Shown: positions 1 through 6,000, counted from the stretch's first letter. The stretch: DNA of 6,207 nt from an uncultured Pirellulaceae bacterium (GCA_934255105.1 CAKQNH010000304.1:1-6207); one strand, 5' to 3'. Translations and numbers: made by a program. The notes: generated by a model not told the origin, from the letters alone.

Positions 1-1723
1 CGCCCACAAACAGTGTGAACTCATTATCACAGGTCACGATGGCACCGCCGCTGGTTAGGTCATCGGGTAGAGTAACCAGCTTACGAATCAACAGAGTCTC
101 ACCGGCCGGGGAGTGATTGCGGTTGAGCGTTCCCCAAATCCACTTGCCACTTAAGTCAATTGACTCGACCTTCACCAGCGCCGGGTCCACATGAGCAATC
201 GGAGCCGCGTAGGTGGTGGGAGCCGCGCCGGTCAATTGCCACACGCTATCCATGAACTGTTCGGCGGTCATGCGGCGTGGAAGCGGGCCATGGTAGACAT
301 ACTCGGGAGTTGCTTCGGCAGACGAAGCGGCATCCGATACGGACTGGTAGGCTTGCGACTTGGCGATCAGCCGCAGCATGGCTTTCAAATCATAGTGACT
401 CTCGACCAATTCGACCGCTAAGTAATCGAGTAGGTGCACATTCCAGGGCTCGGTCTGCATGGCGTCGAGCGGATGCACCAGCCCGCGGCCCATCAAGCGA
501 TGCCACAAGCGGTTGACGATGGTTCGCGCAAAGCGGCCGTTTTGCGGATCCGTCATCAACCTGGACAACTGCTGCAAACGCTCGTCGCGTGGCGCGGCCG
601 GATCGACTTGTCCTAGCTCGGGAAAGGGCCAAGCGGCCGTCTGCTCCTGGCCGGTCGGTTTATCGCAGCGATACAGTTGTAGTGGCGTCTCGGCATAGAT
701 GGCCGCCAGACCATAGGCATCCCGGAGAGTCCAGCGATCGATGAAGCTGTCGTGACACGAGGCGCACTTCATGTTGATCCCTAGAAACGACTGCGAGACG
801 ACTTGCGAGAATTGCATCTCGTTGGTTTGTCCCGCACTGGTGCTACCACGCCACTTGATGCCATCGATATAACCTTGACTAGCAGGCGTTGGCGGCGCCA
901 CCAACTCGCGCGTCAACTGATCGAAGGGCTTGTTGGTCACCAGCGATTCATACAGCCACTCACTTATCTGCTTGCGGCCTCCCGTTATAAAGCCCGTACC
1001 GCTGTAGTCATTGCGCAACAGGTCGTTGAAGAACGTCAACCAATGATCGGCGTAGTCGACATTGCGAGCCAGCAACTGATCGATCACATCCTCGCGTTTG
1101 GTGGCAGAATTGTTGAGGCGAAATTTTCGCACCTCGTCGATTGTGGGAAGCAGTCCGATCAAATCCAAATGCGCTCGGCGCAGGAAAGTCTCATCGTCCA
1201 CCGCAGTTGGAATCGGAAGTTGCCGGCTGATGAGGTAGCTGTCTAGGATGCGATCGATGGGATGTTCACGACCAGCTTGGGCGGGCGGCAATTTGACTTG
1301 TCGCGGCCTGAGCGGTGGTTCGTAACTGTCTACGGCAAAGGAAAACACGTCATCCCACGGCAGACCTGCCGCAACCCACTTGCGCAACACATCGATCTCA
1401 GCGGGAGATAGTCGCGGACGATCCGAGGGAGGCATCTGATCGTCAGGATCATCGGATGCGATCAGCTCGAGCAGTCGCGATGCGTCCACATCCTCCTCAT
1501 CTACCATGCCAGAGGTGGCGATATCATGGCGAGTGTTTATGGAGAAACCACCCTCTGCCTCGCGCCCGCCGTGGCAAGTGACGCAGTGGTTCCTCAACAC
1601 GGGAACGACCTCGTGCACAAAGTCGATAGCTGGAGGTTGAGCGTATACATTCACTCCTGCACTCAGCCATAAACCTGCACTCAGCCATAAAACGGTCAGA
1701 CACAGACGACGAGTTAGGGTCAT
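1..1723 (-). CDS. PSCyt1-PSCyt2(DUF1549)-PSD1(DUF1553) planctomycete cytochrome-c-like protein, 3' end outside window
   Basis: The minus strand is open from ATG at 1723 to base 1, giving 574 residues with no stop, so the gene is cut by the window edge. Residues 1-29 form a signal peptide (basic start MTLTRR, hydrophobic core, AQ-like cleavage region), implying export. Residues 47-51 are CVTCH, a heme c motif, followed by a candidate Met ligand in QMPPS (about 97): the PSCyt1 domain. About residues 155-355 match the PSCyt2/DUF1549 type and hold a second CASCH motif at 320-324. About 385-510 match PSD1/DUF1553 (NRLWHRLMGRGLV at 404-416, then LPRRMTAEQF). From about 520 a beta-rich stretch (GKWIW...CDNEFTLFV) suggests an inserted carbohydrate-binding-like sandwich. 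These proteins are abundant in planctomycetes and usually sit before a DUF1501 gene, which would lie left of base 1. The biochemical role is poorly known; oxidative polysaccharide breakdown has been proposed. In-frame GTG codons lie just upstream, but the ATG gives the best signal peptide. No clear Shine-Dalgarno is seen. Confidence 0.93.
   Translation of the reverse strand, partial: MTLTRRLCLTVLWLSAGLWLSAGVNVYAQPPAIDFVHEVVPVLRNHCVTCHGGREAEGGFSINTRHDIATSGMVDEEDVDASRLLELIASDDPDDQMPPSDRPRLSPAEIDVLRKWVAAGLPWDDVFSFAVDSYEPPLRPRQVKLPPAQAGREHPIDRILDSYLISRQLPIPTAVDDETFLRRAHLDLIGLLPTIDEVRKFRLNNSATKREDVIDQLLARNVDYADHWLTFFNDLLRNDYSGTGFITGGRKQISEWLYESLVTNKPFDQLTRELVAPPTPASQGYIDGIKWRGSTSAGQTNEMQFSQVVSQSFLGINMKCASCHDSFIDRWTLRDAYGLAAIYAETPLQLYRCDKPTGQEQTAAWPFPELGQVDPAAPRDERLQQLSRLMTDPQNGRFARTIVNRLWHRLMGRGLVHPLDAMQTEPWNVHLLDYLAVELVESHYDLKAMLRLIAKSQAYQSVSDAASSAEATPEYVYHGPLPRRMTAEQFMDSVWQLTGAAPTTYAAPIAHVDPALVKVESIDLSGKWIWGTLNRNHSPAGETLLIRKLVTLPDDLTSGGAIVTCDNEFTLFVG
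1656..1691 (-). repeat. 18-bp tandem duplication inside the signal peptide of the PSCyt gene
   Basis: The 18-bp unit CCTGCACTCAGCCATAAA (plus strand) occurs twice, perfectly, back to back (1656-1673 and 1674-1691). It keeps the frame and duplicates the residues LWLSAG in the hydrophobic core of the signal peptide (residues 12-17 and 18-23). The two copies are identical, which suggests a recent slippage event. With one copy removed the signal peptide would still be of ordinary length. Confidence 0.9.
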
Positions 1724-1781
1724 ATCGATATTCACTGGGCTCACAACCATTTGGCAACCAGGTGGAAAAATATACAAAACC

Positions 1782-1787
1782 ATTATA
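1782..1787 (-). promoter_or_regulatory. Candidate -10 box for the PSCyt gene
   Basis: On the minus strand the sequence reads GGCTATAATGG, a perfect TATAAT, about 60 bases before the ATG at 1723. No good TTGACA lies 16-18 bases further upstream; that position falls inside the first 23-bp unit of the neighbouring array, so the array may supply the upstream promoter half. A candidate based on one box only. Confidence 0.35.
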
Positions 1788-1788
1788 G

Positions 1789-1909
1789 CCAGCTCGTGGG
1801 ATAAGCTTCCAGCCTGTCGTGGGATAAGCTTCCAGCTTGTCGTGGGATAAGCTTCCAGCTTGTCGTGGGATAAGCTTCCAGCTTGTCATTGCTTTAGCTT
1901 CCAGCTTGT
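1789..1909 (+). repeat. Left array of 23-bp tandem repeats (about 5 units)
   Basis: Units lie at 1795-1817, 1818-1840, 1841-1863, 1864-1886 and a degenerate one at 1887-1909, preceded by a partial unit from 1789. The plus-strand unit begins CGTGGGATAAGCTTCCAG and ends CTTGT. Each holds the inverted repeat AAGCT-TCC-AGCTT, able to form a small hairpin. The first four units differ at only about one position; the last has a changed left half. No spacers separate the units, so this is not a CRISPR. The array lies between the PSCyt promoter and the 3' end of the phosphoesterase. It is the inverted counterpart of the array at 3214-3416. Confidence 0.93.
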
Positions 1910-1956
1910 CATTCCCGTGCAGCACAGGCTTCCCTCTTATGCCGTAACAGCGCTTC

Positions 1957-1973
1957 GCTCGTTACGAGCCTAC
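1957..1973 (-). repeat. Palindromic repeat GTAGGCTCGTAACGAGC, left copy
   Basis: On the plus strand 1957-1969 is GCTCGT-T-ACGAGC, a perfect 6-bp inverted repeat around one base, followed by CTAC. Read on the minus strand it is GTAGGCTCGTAACGAGC, matching 16 of 17 bases of the copies at 3065-3081 and 3093-3109, which lie in the opposite orientation. It starts about 12 bases past the stop of the phosphoesterase and could form a hairpin in its transcript. No T-run follows, so a classical terminator is not supported. Confidence 0.8.
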
Positions 1974-1985
1974 AAATCCAGCCTC

Positions 1986-2943
1986 CTATCGCAAGTCGAT
2001 CTTGTGTGGTACTTCATCGATCGCCCAGTACTTGTGCTCTATCTTCGTTTCATGCACGGTTACAATCCGCAAGCCAGATGGATCCTTGCCCAGCGGACGA
2101 CCGACTGGACCGGTCGTAACCATCTCCATCGCACCCGCTAGTCCGTACGCATTGCGATGATAGTGCCCAGCGAAGACGGCACGTACCTCTGCCTGCTGCA
2201 ATTGTTCAAGTAGCGGAGTTCTTCGCGCCAGTGGAATGTTGAAATACTGATCCGGCTCATCGGCTTGCGTGAGAAACAGGGGGTGATGCTGAAACACGAA
2301 AATATGCTTCGGCTTAGCAGCCGCAGTGTCAACGAGCTGTTGCGAGAGCCAAGCTTGTTGAGCGGCTAGCATATCCGGTGCACCGCTTGGATCTTTTAGC
2401 AAGCTGGAATTCAGCACGATGCTGAACACCCCACCGACCCAAAACGAGAAATAGTCATCACCAAAATTTTCTTGGTAGCTGGCAATTGAGCTAGCCGTCG
2501 GTCGATTGCCAACGTCGTGGTTGCCGCAGACACACACCAGTGGAATATCCGGATCGACCTTGGAGAAGTCACGTTTGTACTGCGCAACCTGAGCCTGATA
2601 ACGTGCGTGCTCCGGCGTGGCGTTGGTCAAGTCACCACACACGATCACAAAGCGAGGGTGGAGGCGATTGATATCGCTGCACGGTTTTTTCAACCAGTGC
2701 TACCTCCTGCTCGAAACTCTTGTTTTCGTTGAAAAAGCCATATTGAGTATCGGCGAGCTGCATGAAGAAGAACGAGCCCTGCCAAGTCTGTTCCACTTGC
2801 GGATCGAAGGTTGCAAACGTCCGCTCACCGGCCTGAGTGAAGCGATTATGCGCTTGCTTGGGCTCCCCGTCTGCCGCAAGTCCGTATGCCCCCCAGGCGG
2901 TGGCTGCAATGAGAAACAGGATAAATGTTGTGTGGGCTCGCAT
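1986..2943 (-). pseudogene. Secreted calcineurin-like metallophosphoesterase (CPPED1-like), split by a frameshift
   Basis: Two overlapping minus-strand frames together encode one phosphoesterase of about 318 residues. The first begins with ATG at 2943, with signal peptide MRAHTTFILFLIAATAWGAY, and carries the first metal motif LADTQYG (D65, Q67). The second, ending at the TAG at 1986-1988, carries CGDLTN (about 103), CGNHDVGNRPT (about 140), FQHHP (about 217) and AGHYHRN (about 259). All five metallophosphoesterase motifs are therefore present. The D-x-Q form of motif one and the order fit the CPPED1-like class that hydrolyses phosphoesters with two metal ions. The first frame stops at 2632-2634 and the second is closed by a TAG at 2700-2702, so the switch must lie between. 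Dropping one base near 2676 restores EKTVQ-DINRLHPRF with natural spacing; a six-base T-run at 2685-2690 is the other candidate. It may be a recent pseudogene, a sequencing error or a slippage site. No strong Shine-Dalgarno is visible. Confidence 0.85.
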
Positions 2944-2983
2944 AGCAATCGTGTCCGCTAAATATGAAAAATCGGAATTCCTT

Positions 2984-2989
2984 ATTGTA
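2984..2989 (-). promoter_or_regulatory. Candidate -10 box for the phosphoesterase gene
   Basis: The minus strand reads GGAATACAATAAGG; TACAAT is one base from the sigma-70-type consensus and lies about 40 bases upstream of the ATG at 2943. No convincing -35 hexamer is found at the usual distance, so this is weak. Confidence 0.25.
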
Positions 2990-3033
2990 TTCCATCTCGC
3001 CGCCCGCTGGTGTCGAGGCTGACCGGCTAGCAC

Positions 3034-3115
3034 CGCACTGTAGGCTCGTAGCAAGCACCGCATTGTAGGCTCGTAACAAGCAGCGTATCGTCGTAGGCTC
3101 GTAACAAGCCCAGCG
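3034..3115 (+). repeat. Three tandem copies of the GTAGGCTCGTARCAAGC repeat
   Basis: The 17-base core occurs at 3040-3056, 3065-3081 and 3093-3109. The first two sit in consecutive 25-bp units (3034-3058, 3059-3083); the third unit is slightly longer. The core is an imperfect palindrome (GCTCGTAACAAGC), whereas the inverted copy at 1957-1973 is a perfect one. The cluster lies upstream of the phosphoesterase promoter region, between it and the 23-bp array. No gene is seen here. Confidence 0.85.
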
Positions 3116-3168
3116 CAGTTGCGGCATGCGCCCTGGCTGTGGCAGAAGTTAAGCTCTAGAGATAAAAA

Positions 3169-3189
3169 GTGGCGAAAGCTTCCAGCTTG
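3169..3189 (+). repeat. Single flipped unit of the 23-bp repeat
   Basis: Bases 3176-3189 (AAGCTTCCAGCTTG) are the reverse complement of 3215-3228 (CAAGCTGGAAGCTT) at all 14 positions, across a 25-base spacer. The unit has the orientation of the left array and faces the right array head to head, so the edge of the right array can form a hairpin or cruciform. Confidence 0.75.
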
Positions 3190-3213
3190 CGGGTTAGGAG
3201 TAGTTCAGAGAAG

Positions 3214-3416
3214 ACAAGCTGGAAGCTTATCCCACGACAAGCTGGAAGCTTATCCCACGGCGTGCTGGAAGCTTAACCCACGACAAGCTGGAAGCTTAAC
3301 CCACGACAAGCTGGAAGCTTATCCCACGACAAGCCGGAAGCTTATCCCACGTGTAGATGACAAGCTGGAAGCTTATCCCACGACAAGCTGGAAGCTTAAC
3401 CCACGGCGTGCTGGAC
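3214..3416 (-). repeat. Right array of 23-bp tandem repeats (8 full units plus a partial)
   Basis: Units lie at 3214-3236, 3237-3259, 3260-3282, 3283-3305, 3306-3328, 3329-3351, then an 8-base interruption (TGTAGATG), 3360-3382, 3383-3405 and a partial unit to about 3416. On the plus strand each contains GCTGGAAGCTTAWCCCACG. Variants are ACAAG versus GCGTG at the left end, TTATCCC versus TTAACCC in the middle and one GCCGG. The sequence is inverted relative to 1789-1909. As 23 is not a multiple of three, translation cycles through all frames without stops, which produces spurious reading frames with recurring LEAYPTT and SWKLIPR peptides. The array ends about 20 bases before the start of the Cys-rich gene. 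Confidence 0.95.
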
Positions 3417-3423
3417 TCCGGCG

Positions 3424-3429
3424 GTGAGG
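3424..3429 (+). promoter_or_regulatory. Ribosome binding site of the Cys-rich gene
   Basis: GTGAGG lies 8 bases before the ATG at 3438 and is the best purine-rich match here. This favours 3438 over the in-frame ATG at 3447 (17 bases away) and over the in-frame ATG at 3357, which would add 27 residues translated from the repeat array. Confidence 0.5.
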
Positions 3430-3437
3430 CAGCTACA

Positions 3438-3902
3438 ATGGTGTGTATGAGAAGTCCCGTTTTGGCCCTGATGTTGATCGCTAGCGTTCTGGCTTGCCCG
3501 CTGCGCTGCTTGTCGTGCAAAGTGAATGCATCTACTAGAGCGAACGTGGCTGCGAGCGAGCCGAATATAGAGTCCACACACTCTTGTTGCTCACATTGCC
3601 ACGAGGTGCCAGAGTCGGACTCGCCCGCTTCAAATGCTCCCGCGCCCAGCCACAACGACTGCGATTGTCAGGCTTGCATTTGTGAAGGCGCTGTGGTCGA
3701 AGCGGATGCTGAAGTGCCTGATCAATCGCTGGATGCCATGCCTTTGTTCAGTTGGGTACCACCGCCGCTAGCCACGCACGCTCTCACGGGGCACGACACG
3801 GCTCGACGCATTGAACTTTTGATGCGCTGTTCTTTTGCCTCGTCGAGGCAACTTCTTTCCGGCCGCAATGCGCGATTAGCGCATCAATCTTGGCTGATCT
3901 GA
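3438..3902 (+). CDS. Small exported Cys/His-rich protein of unknown function
   Basis: The frame encodes 154 residues from ATG 3438 to TGA 3900-3902. The N-terminus has a hydrophobic stretch (residues 7-19, PVLALMLIASVLA) followed by C20, so it is either cleaved as a normal signal peptide or, with an atypical VLAC lipobox, lipidated. The mature part has clustered cysteines: C20, C24, C27; HSCCSHCH at 48-55; and CDCQACICEGAVV at 75-87. Twelve Cys are present in all, with several His nearby, a composition suited to binding soft metals such as copper or zinc or to disulfide formation. The stretch 56-74 is Ser/Pro/Ala-rich and looks like a linker. The C-terminal third (about 100-154) has few Cys and ends in a basic, possibly helical segment. 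No named domain is recognised. It is read toward the permease and lipoprotein, but a 283-base gap with repeats makes co-transcription doubtful. The metal role is inference from composition only. Confidence 0.75.
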   Translation: MVCMRSPVLALMLIASVLACPLRCLSCKVNASTRANVAASEPNIESTHSCCSHCHEVPESDSPASNAPAPSHNDCDCQACICEGAVVEADAEVPDQSLDAMPLFSWVPPPLATHALTGHDTARRIELLMRCSFASSRQLLSGRNARLAHQSWLI

Positions 3903-3910
3903 GCTAGCAC

Positions 3911-3932
3911 ATGCACATCGCGCGATGTGCAT
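3911..3932. repeat. Perfect 22-bp palindrome just after the Cys-rich gene
   Basis: ATGCACATCGC followed immediately by its exact reverse complement, with no loop, starts 8 bases after the stop codon at 3900-3902. As RNA it could form a hairpin at the 3' end of the message, but no T-run follows (CGGTCCC), so an intrinsic terminator is only weakly supported. As DNA a perfect dyad of this length could bind a dimeric regulator. Confidence 0.85.
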
Positions 3933-4040
3933 CGGTCCCAAAATAAGTGGCACGTTTTTCAATGCCGTTTATGGGTACTCCTCCTCGCTGCGAGGTTGTG
4001 CAGCTTTTAAGTTCTGAAATTGCAAACGCTTGGGGTAGAT
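3933..4040. other. Non-coding stretch between palindrome and REP-like element
   Basis: No credible gene is seen. Frames crossing it run into the repeat element and lack a ribosome binding site or recognisable protein features. It contains a small hairpin, CCTCG-CTG-CGAGG, at 3983-3995. The permease promoter probably lies here or in 4154-4185, but no box can be named. Confidence 0.4.
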
Positions 4041-4153
4041 CGTTAAACCGCGTACCCAACGGGCCGCGCGCCGCTAAGCGGGGACGCGCGGGGCGCTGCA
4101 CACGCGGTTTAACGATGCGGAGACACGCGGGGCGCTGCCCAGGCGGCTTAACG
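4041..4153 (-). repeat. REP-like GC-rich palindromic element with a partial second copy
   Basis: The ends at 4041-4053 (CGTTAAACCGCGT) and 4102-4114 (ACGCGGTTTAACG) are perfect 13-bp inverted repeats enclosing a very GC-rich centre, 74 bp in all. A partial direct copy follows: 4123-4153 matches 4084-4114 at 27 of 31 positions, offset by 39 bases. Read on the minus strand, the element aligns with 5903-5962. Size, palindromy and intergenic location resemble REP elements, which in other bacteria are spread by RAYT transposases; none is in this window. Confidence 0.85.
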
Positions 4154-4185
4154 AAAATTCACCATTCACAATTGCGCGTTGACCG

Positions 4186-5340
4186 ATGTTACTTCCTTGG
4201 GAATACGGAGTTCGCAACTTGGCTCGGCGGCCAGTTCGGACAGCACTGACGCTCGTCGCTCTGGCGACGGTGGTGATGTTGGTGTTCGTCGTGGTGGGAT
4301 TTATACGTGGACTAGAACGGTCGTTGGCCGTTAGTGGAGATGAGAACGTGGTGTTGGTCTATTCAGTCAACTCGGAAGAGAATATCGAGAACTCATCCAT
4401 CGCGGCGCAGACCCCTTCACTGCTGGCAGCTAGCTTGGATGGAACCGCAAAGCGTTTTGGTATCACACACGTTTCGCCAGAATTGTATCTGGGAACACGA
4501 GTCAAGACAGGTGAGCAACATGAAGGCCTGGGTTTAGTGCGTGGCGTAACACTGACCGCACCTCTCGTGCGGCGAGCGGTAAAATTAGTCGACGGAAGTT
4601 GGCCTGGCGAAGGGGAAGTGATCGTGGGCCGACTTGCCGCTGCAAAGCTAGGAAGCTCGGATGACTCGCTGGCAATGGGCAAGCGCATTGAGTTTGAAGG
4701 GCGTGACTGGACGATTAGTGGACGCTTTGCCGCCGATGGTGCGGCTTACGAATCGGAGATCTGGTGCAAGCTTGAAGATCTCCAAACACAGACCAAGCGA
4801 CAAGACCTGAGCTTGGCGGCGATGCTGCTGTCGCCGGGTCGCTTGCCCGCCGAGGTGGAGCTGTTCTGTAAAGAGCGAACCGACTTGGAGCTGCGCGCCA
4901 TTCGCGAGACCGACTACTACGGCGAGTTACAGCAACACTATAAACCGGTTCGTTTACTGGCATGGTTTGTCGTGCTGTTGGTTTCAGCAGCCGGAGTGTT
5001 CGCCGGTTTGAACATGATGTACGGCGCCGTCGCGGGACGCACCCGCGAGATCGCTACGCTGCAGGCAATTGGATACCGTAGACGAGCCATCCTACTGAGC
5101 TTGATTCAAGAGGGAGTACTGCTAGCGGCAGCCGGATCGCTGCTGTCGGGCGTCATGGCCTTGTTGCTGCTCAACGGCTTGGCAGTGCGATTTACGATGG
5201 GAGCATTTACTCTAAGAATTGATAGCGTCTGTATCCTGATCGGATGTGGTGTTGGGTTGTTGTTGGGCGTAGTGGGTGCGTTGCCCCCTGCGCTGAAGGC
5301 GTTGCGAGCCGAAGTCGCAACGAGTTTGAAGGCTGTTTAG
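4186..5340 (+). CDS. MacB/FtsX-family ABC transporter permease
   Basis: The protein has 384 residues with the classic four-helix FtsX layout. TM1 is at about 19-40 after the amphipathic start [16 protein letters not shown] large extracytoplasmic domain spans about 45-250 (MacB periplasmic core type). TM2 lies at about 257-279, TM3 at about 308-329 and TM4 at about 348-367. Between TM2 and TM3 is [20 protein letters not shown] (284-303), the conserved cytoplasmic segment that contacts the ATPase in this family. Such permeases work with an ABC ATPase in mechanotransmission-type export or lipoprotein release (MacB, LolCE). No ATPase gene is in this window, so the partner must lie elsewhere. The start at 4186 is the first ATG giving the conserved N-terminus, though no Shine-Dalgarno precedes it. 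The lipoprotein gene follows after 23 bases, probably in one operon. The substrate cannot be told. Confidence 0.92.
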   Translation: MLLPWEYGVRNLARRPVRTALTLVALATVVMLVFVVVGFIRGLERSLAVSGDENVVLVYSVNSEENIENSSIAAQTPSLLAASLDGTAKRFGITHVSPELYLGTRVKTGEQHEGLGLVRGVTLTAPLVRRAVKLVDGSWPGEGEVIVGRLAAAKLGSSDDSLAMGKRIEFEGRDWTISGRFAADGAAYESEIWCKLEDLQTQTKRQDLSLAAMLLSPGRLPAEVELFCKERTDLELRAIRETDYYGELQQHYKPVRLLAWFVVLLVSAAGVFAGLNMMYGAVAGRTREIATLQAIGYRRRAILLSLIQEGVLLAAAGSLLSGVMALLLLNGLAVRFTMGAFTLRIDSVCILIGCGVGLLLGVVGALPPALKALRAEVATSLKAV

Positions 5341-5352
5341 CTTATTACTTTT

Positions 5353-5356
5353 GGAG
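5353..5356 (+). promoter_or_regulatory. Ribosome binding site of the lipoprotein gene
   Basis: GGAG lies 7 bases before ATG 5364, the best-spaced Shine-Dalgarno in the window. It supports starting at 5364 rather than at an in-frame ATG at 5244, which lies inside the permease gene and would put 40 unrelated residues before the lipoprotein signal. Confidence 0.7.
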
Positions 5357-5363
5357 AATTGAA

Positions 5364-5882
5364 ATGAGAATTTTACTGTGTTTGACAATGATCGGTTTTG
5401 GCGCGCTGAGCGTTGGCTGCCAGCCGTCTGAAACAGCCACCACAACCGACGCGGGAAGTGCCACGGCAGGTTCCCTGTATGTAGTGGATACCGAACCGGA
5501 CGGTGCTCTGGCCGTCGGCGAAGCGCGCCAGGCAATCGAAGACGGCCAAGATGTGACCCTAGTGGGCCTCATCGGTGGATCGAGCAAGCCGTTTGTCGAC
5601 GGCCTAGCCGCCTTTACCATCGTGGATGCCAAAGTCCCCTATTGCGCGGAGGATGAAGGTTGCCCCACCCCCTGGGACTATTGCTGCGAATCGGATGCGG
5701 TCAAGGACAACATTGCTACGATCAAGATCGTCGACGAGTCCGGCAATCCAATCGCGGCTGATGCGCGCGAGTTGCTAAACGTGAAGGAGTTGTCAACTGT
5801 TGTCGTAAAAGGCAAAGCCAAGCGAGATGACCAAGGCAATTTGACTGTCGACTCTAGCCAAGTGTTTGTGCGAAAGAACTAA
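5364..5882 (+). CDS. Small lipoprotein with a conserved Cys cluster, probably OB-fold-like
   Basis: The protein has 172 residues. The N-terminus [19 protein letters not shown] is a lipoprotein signal with C19 as the likely lipidated residue (SVGC fits the broad lipobox). Residues 20-36 form a Thr/Ser/Ala-rich linker. The remainder alternates short beta strands: [10 protein letters not shown] at 63-72, AAFTIVD at 82-88, [13 protein letters not shown], then [18 protein letters not shown] near the end. This is an OB-fold-like pattern. In the middle, C94, C100, C107 and C108 (CAEDEGC and TPWDYCCE) could bind a metal or form disulfides. It resembles a family of planctomycete hypothetical lipoproteins I recall with the same [10 protein letters not shown] signature; no function is known to me. 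It lies 23 bases after the permease and probably shares its transcript, so it may be an accessory or a cargo of that transporter (inference). Confidence 0.85.
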   Translation: MRILLCLTMIGFGALSVGCQPSETATTTDAGSATAGSLYVVDTEPDGALAVGEARQAIEDGQDVTLVGLIGGSSKPFVDGLAAFTIVDAKVPYCAEDEGCPTPWDYCCESDAVKDNIATIKIVDESGNPIAADARELLNVKELSTVVVKGKAKRDDQGNLTVDSSQVFVRKN

Positions 5883-5902
5883 CCGTTCTAGCTATTTAGC
5901 CT

Positions 5903-5962
5903 CGTTAAACCGCGTGGGCACCACCCCGCGCGGACAGCTCTAGCGGCGCGAGGCCCGTGGGA
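5903..5962 (+). repeat. Second copy of the REP-like element, plus orientation
   Basis: It starts with CGTTAAACCGCGTG, identical to the minus-strand start of the element at 4041-4114, and keeps the blocks CCCCGCGCG, TAGCGGCGCG and GGCCCGT in order. The right terminal inverted repeat has decayed (GTCGGCATAATTATTG instead of ACGCGGTTTAACG). It lies 20 bases after the lipoprotein stop and is inverted relative to the first copy, so the two bracket the permease-lipoprotein pair. Its hairpin might protect or end the message. Confidence 0.8.
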
Positions 5963-6000
5963 CGTCGGCATAATTATTGACGCGTATTGCAGGCGGAGCG

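Noticed and set aside
803..1246. Plus-strand open frame of 147 residues, with others between 191 and 1581
   Set aside because: They are antisense to the long PSCyt gene, whose minus-strand domains and heme motifs are unmistakable.
1795..1909. CRISPR array
   Set aside because: The repeats are directly adjacent with no unique spacers, and no cas gene is present.
2138..2332. Minus-strand 64-residue frame within the phosphoesterase
   Set aside because: Shadow frame of the second half of the phosphoesterase, which carries the GNHD, HHP and GHYH motifs.
3119..3427. Open frame of about 100 residues across the right array, and a similar one across the left array
   Set aside because: It is produced by the 23-bp repeat, which lacks stops in its frames. 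The peptide is a cycling LEAYPTT/SWKLIPR pattern with no ribosome binding site or protein character.
3947..4249. Plus-strand frame of 100 residues before the permease
   Set aside because: It runs through the REP-like element and overlaps the permease start in another frame; composition and context do not support a gene.
4359..4963. Minus-strand frames opposite the permease
   Set aside because: Antisense shadows of a well-supported permease gene.
5903..5962. Intrinsic terminator after the lipoprotein
   Set aside because: The GC-rich hairpin potential is real, but no T-run follows and the sequence is a copy of a dispersed element, so it is listed as a repeat.
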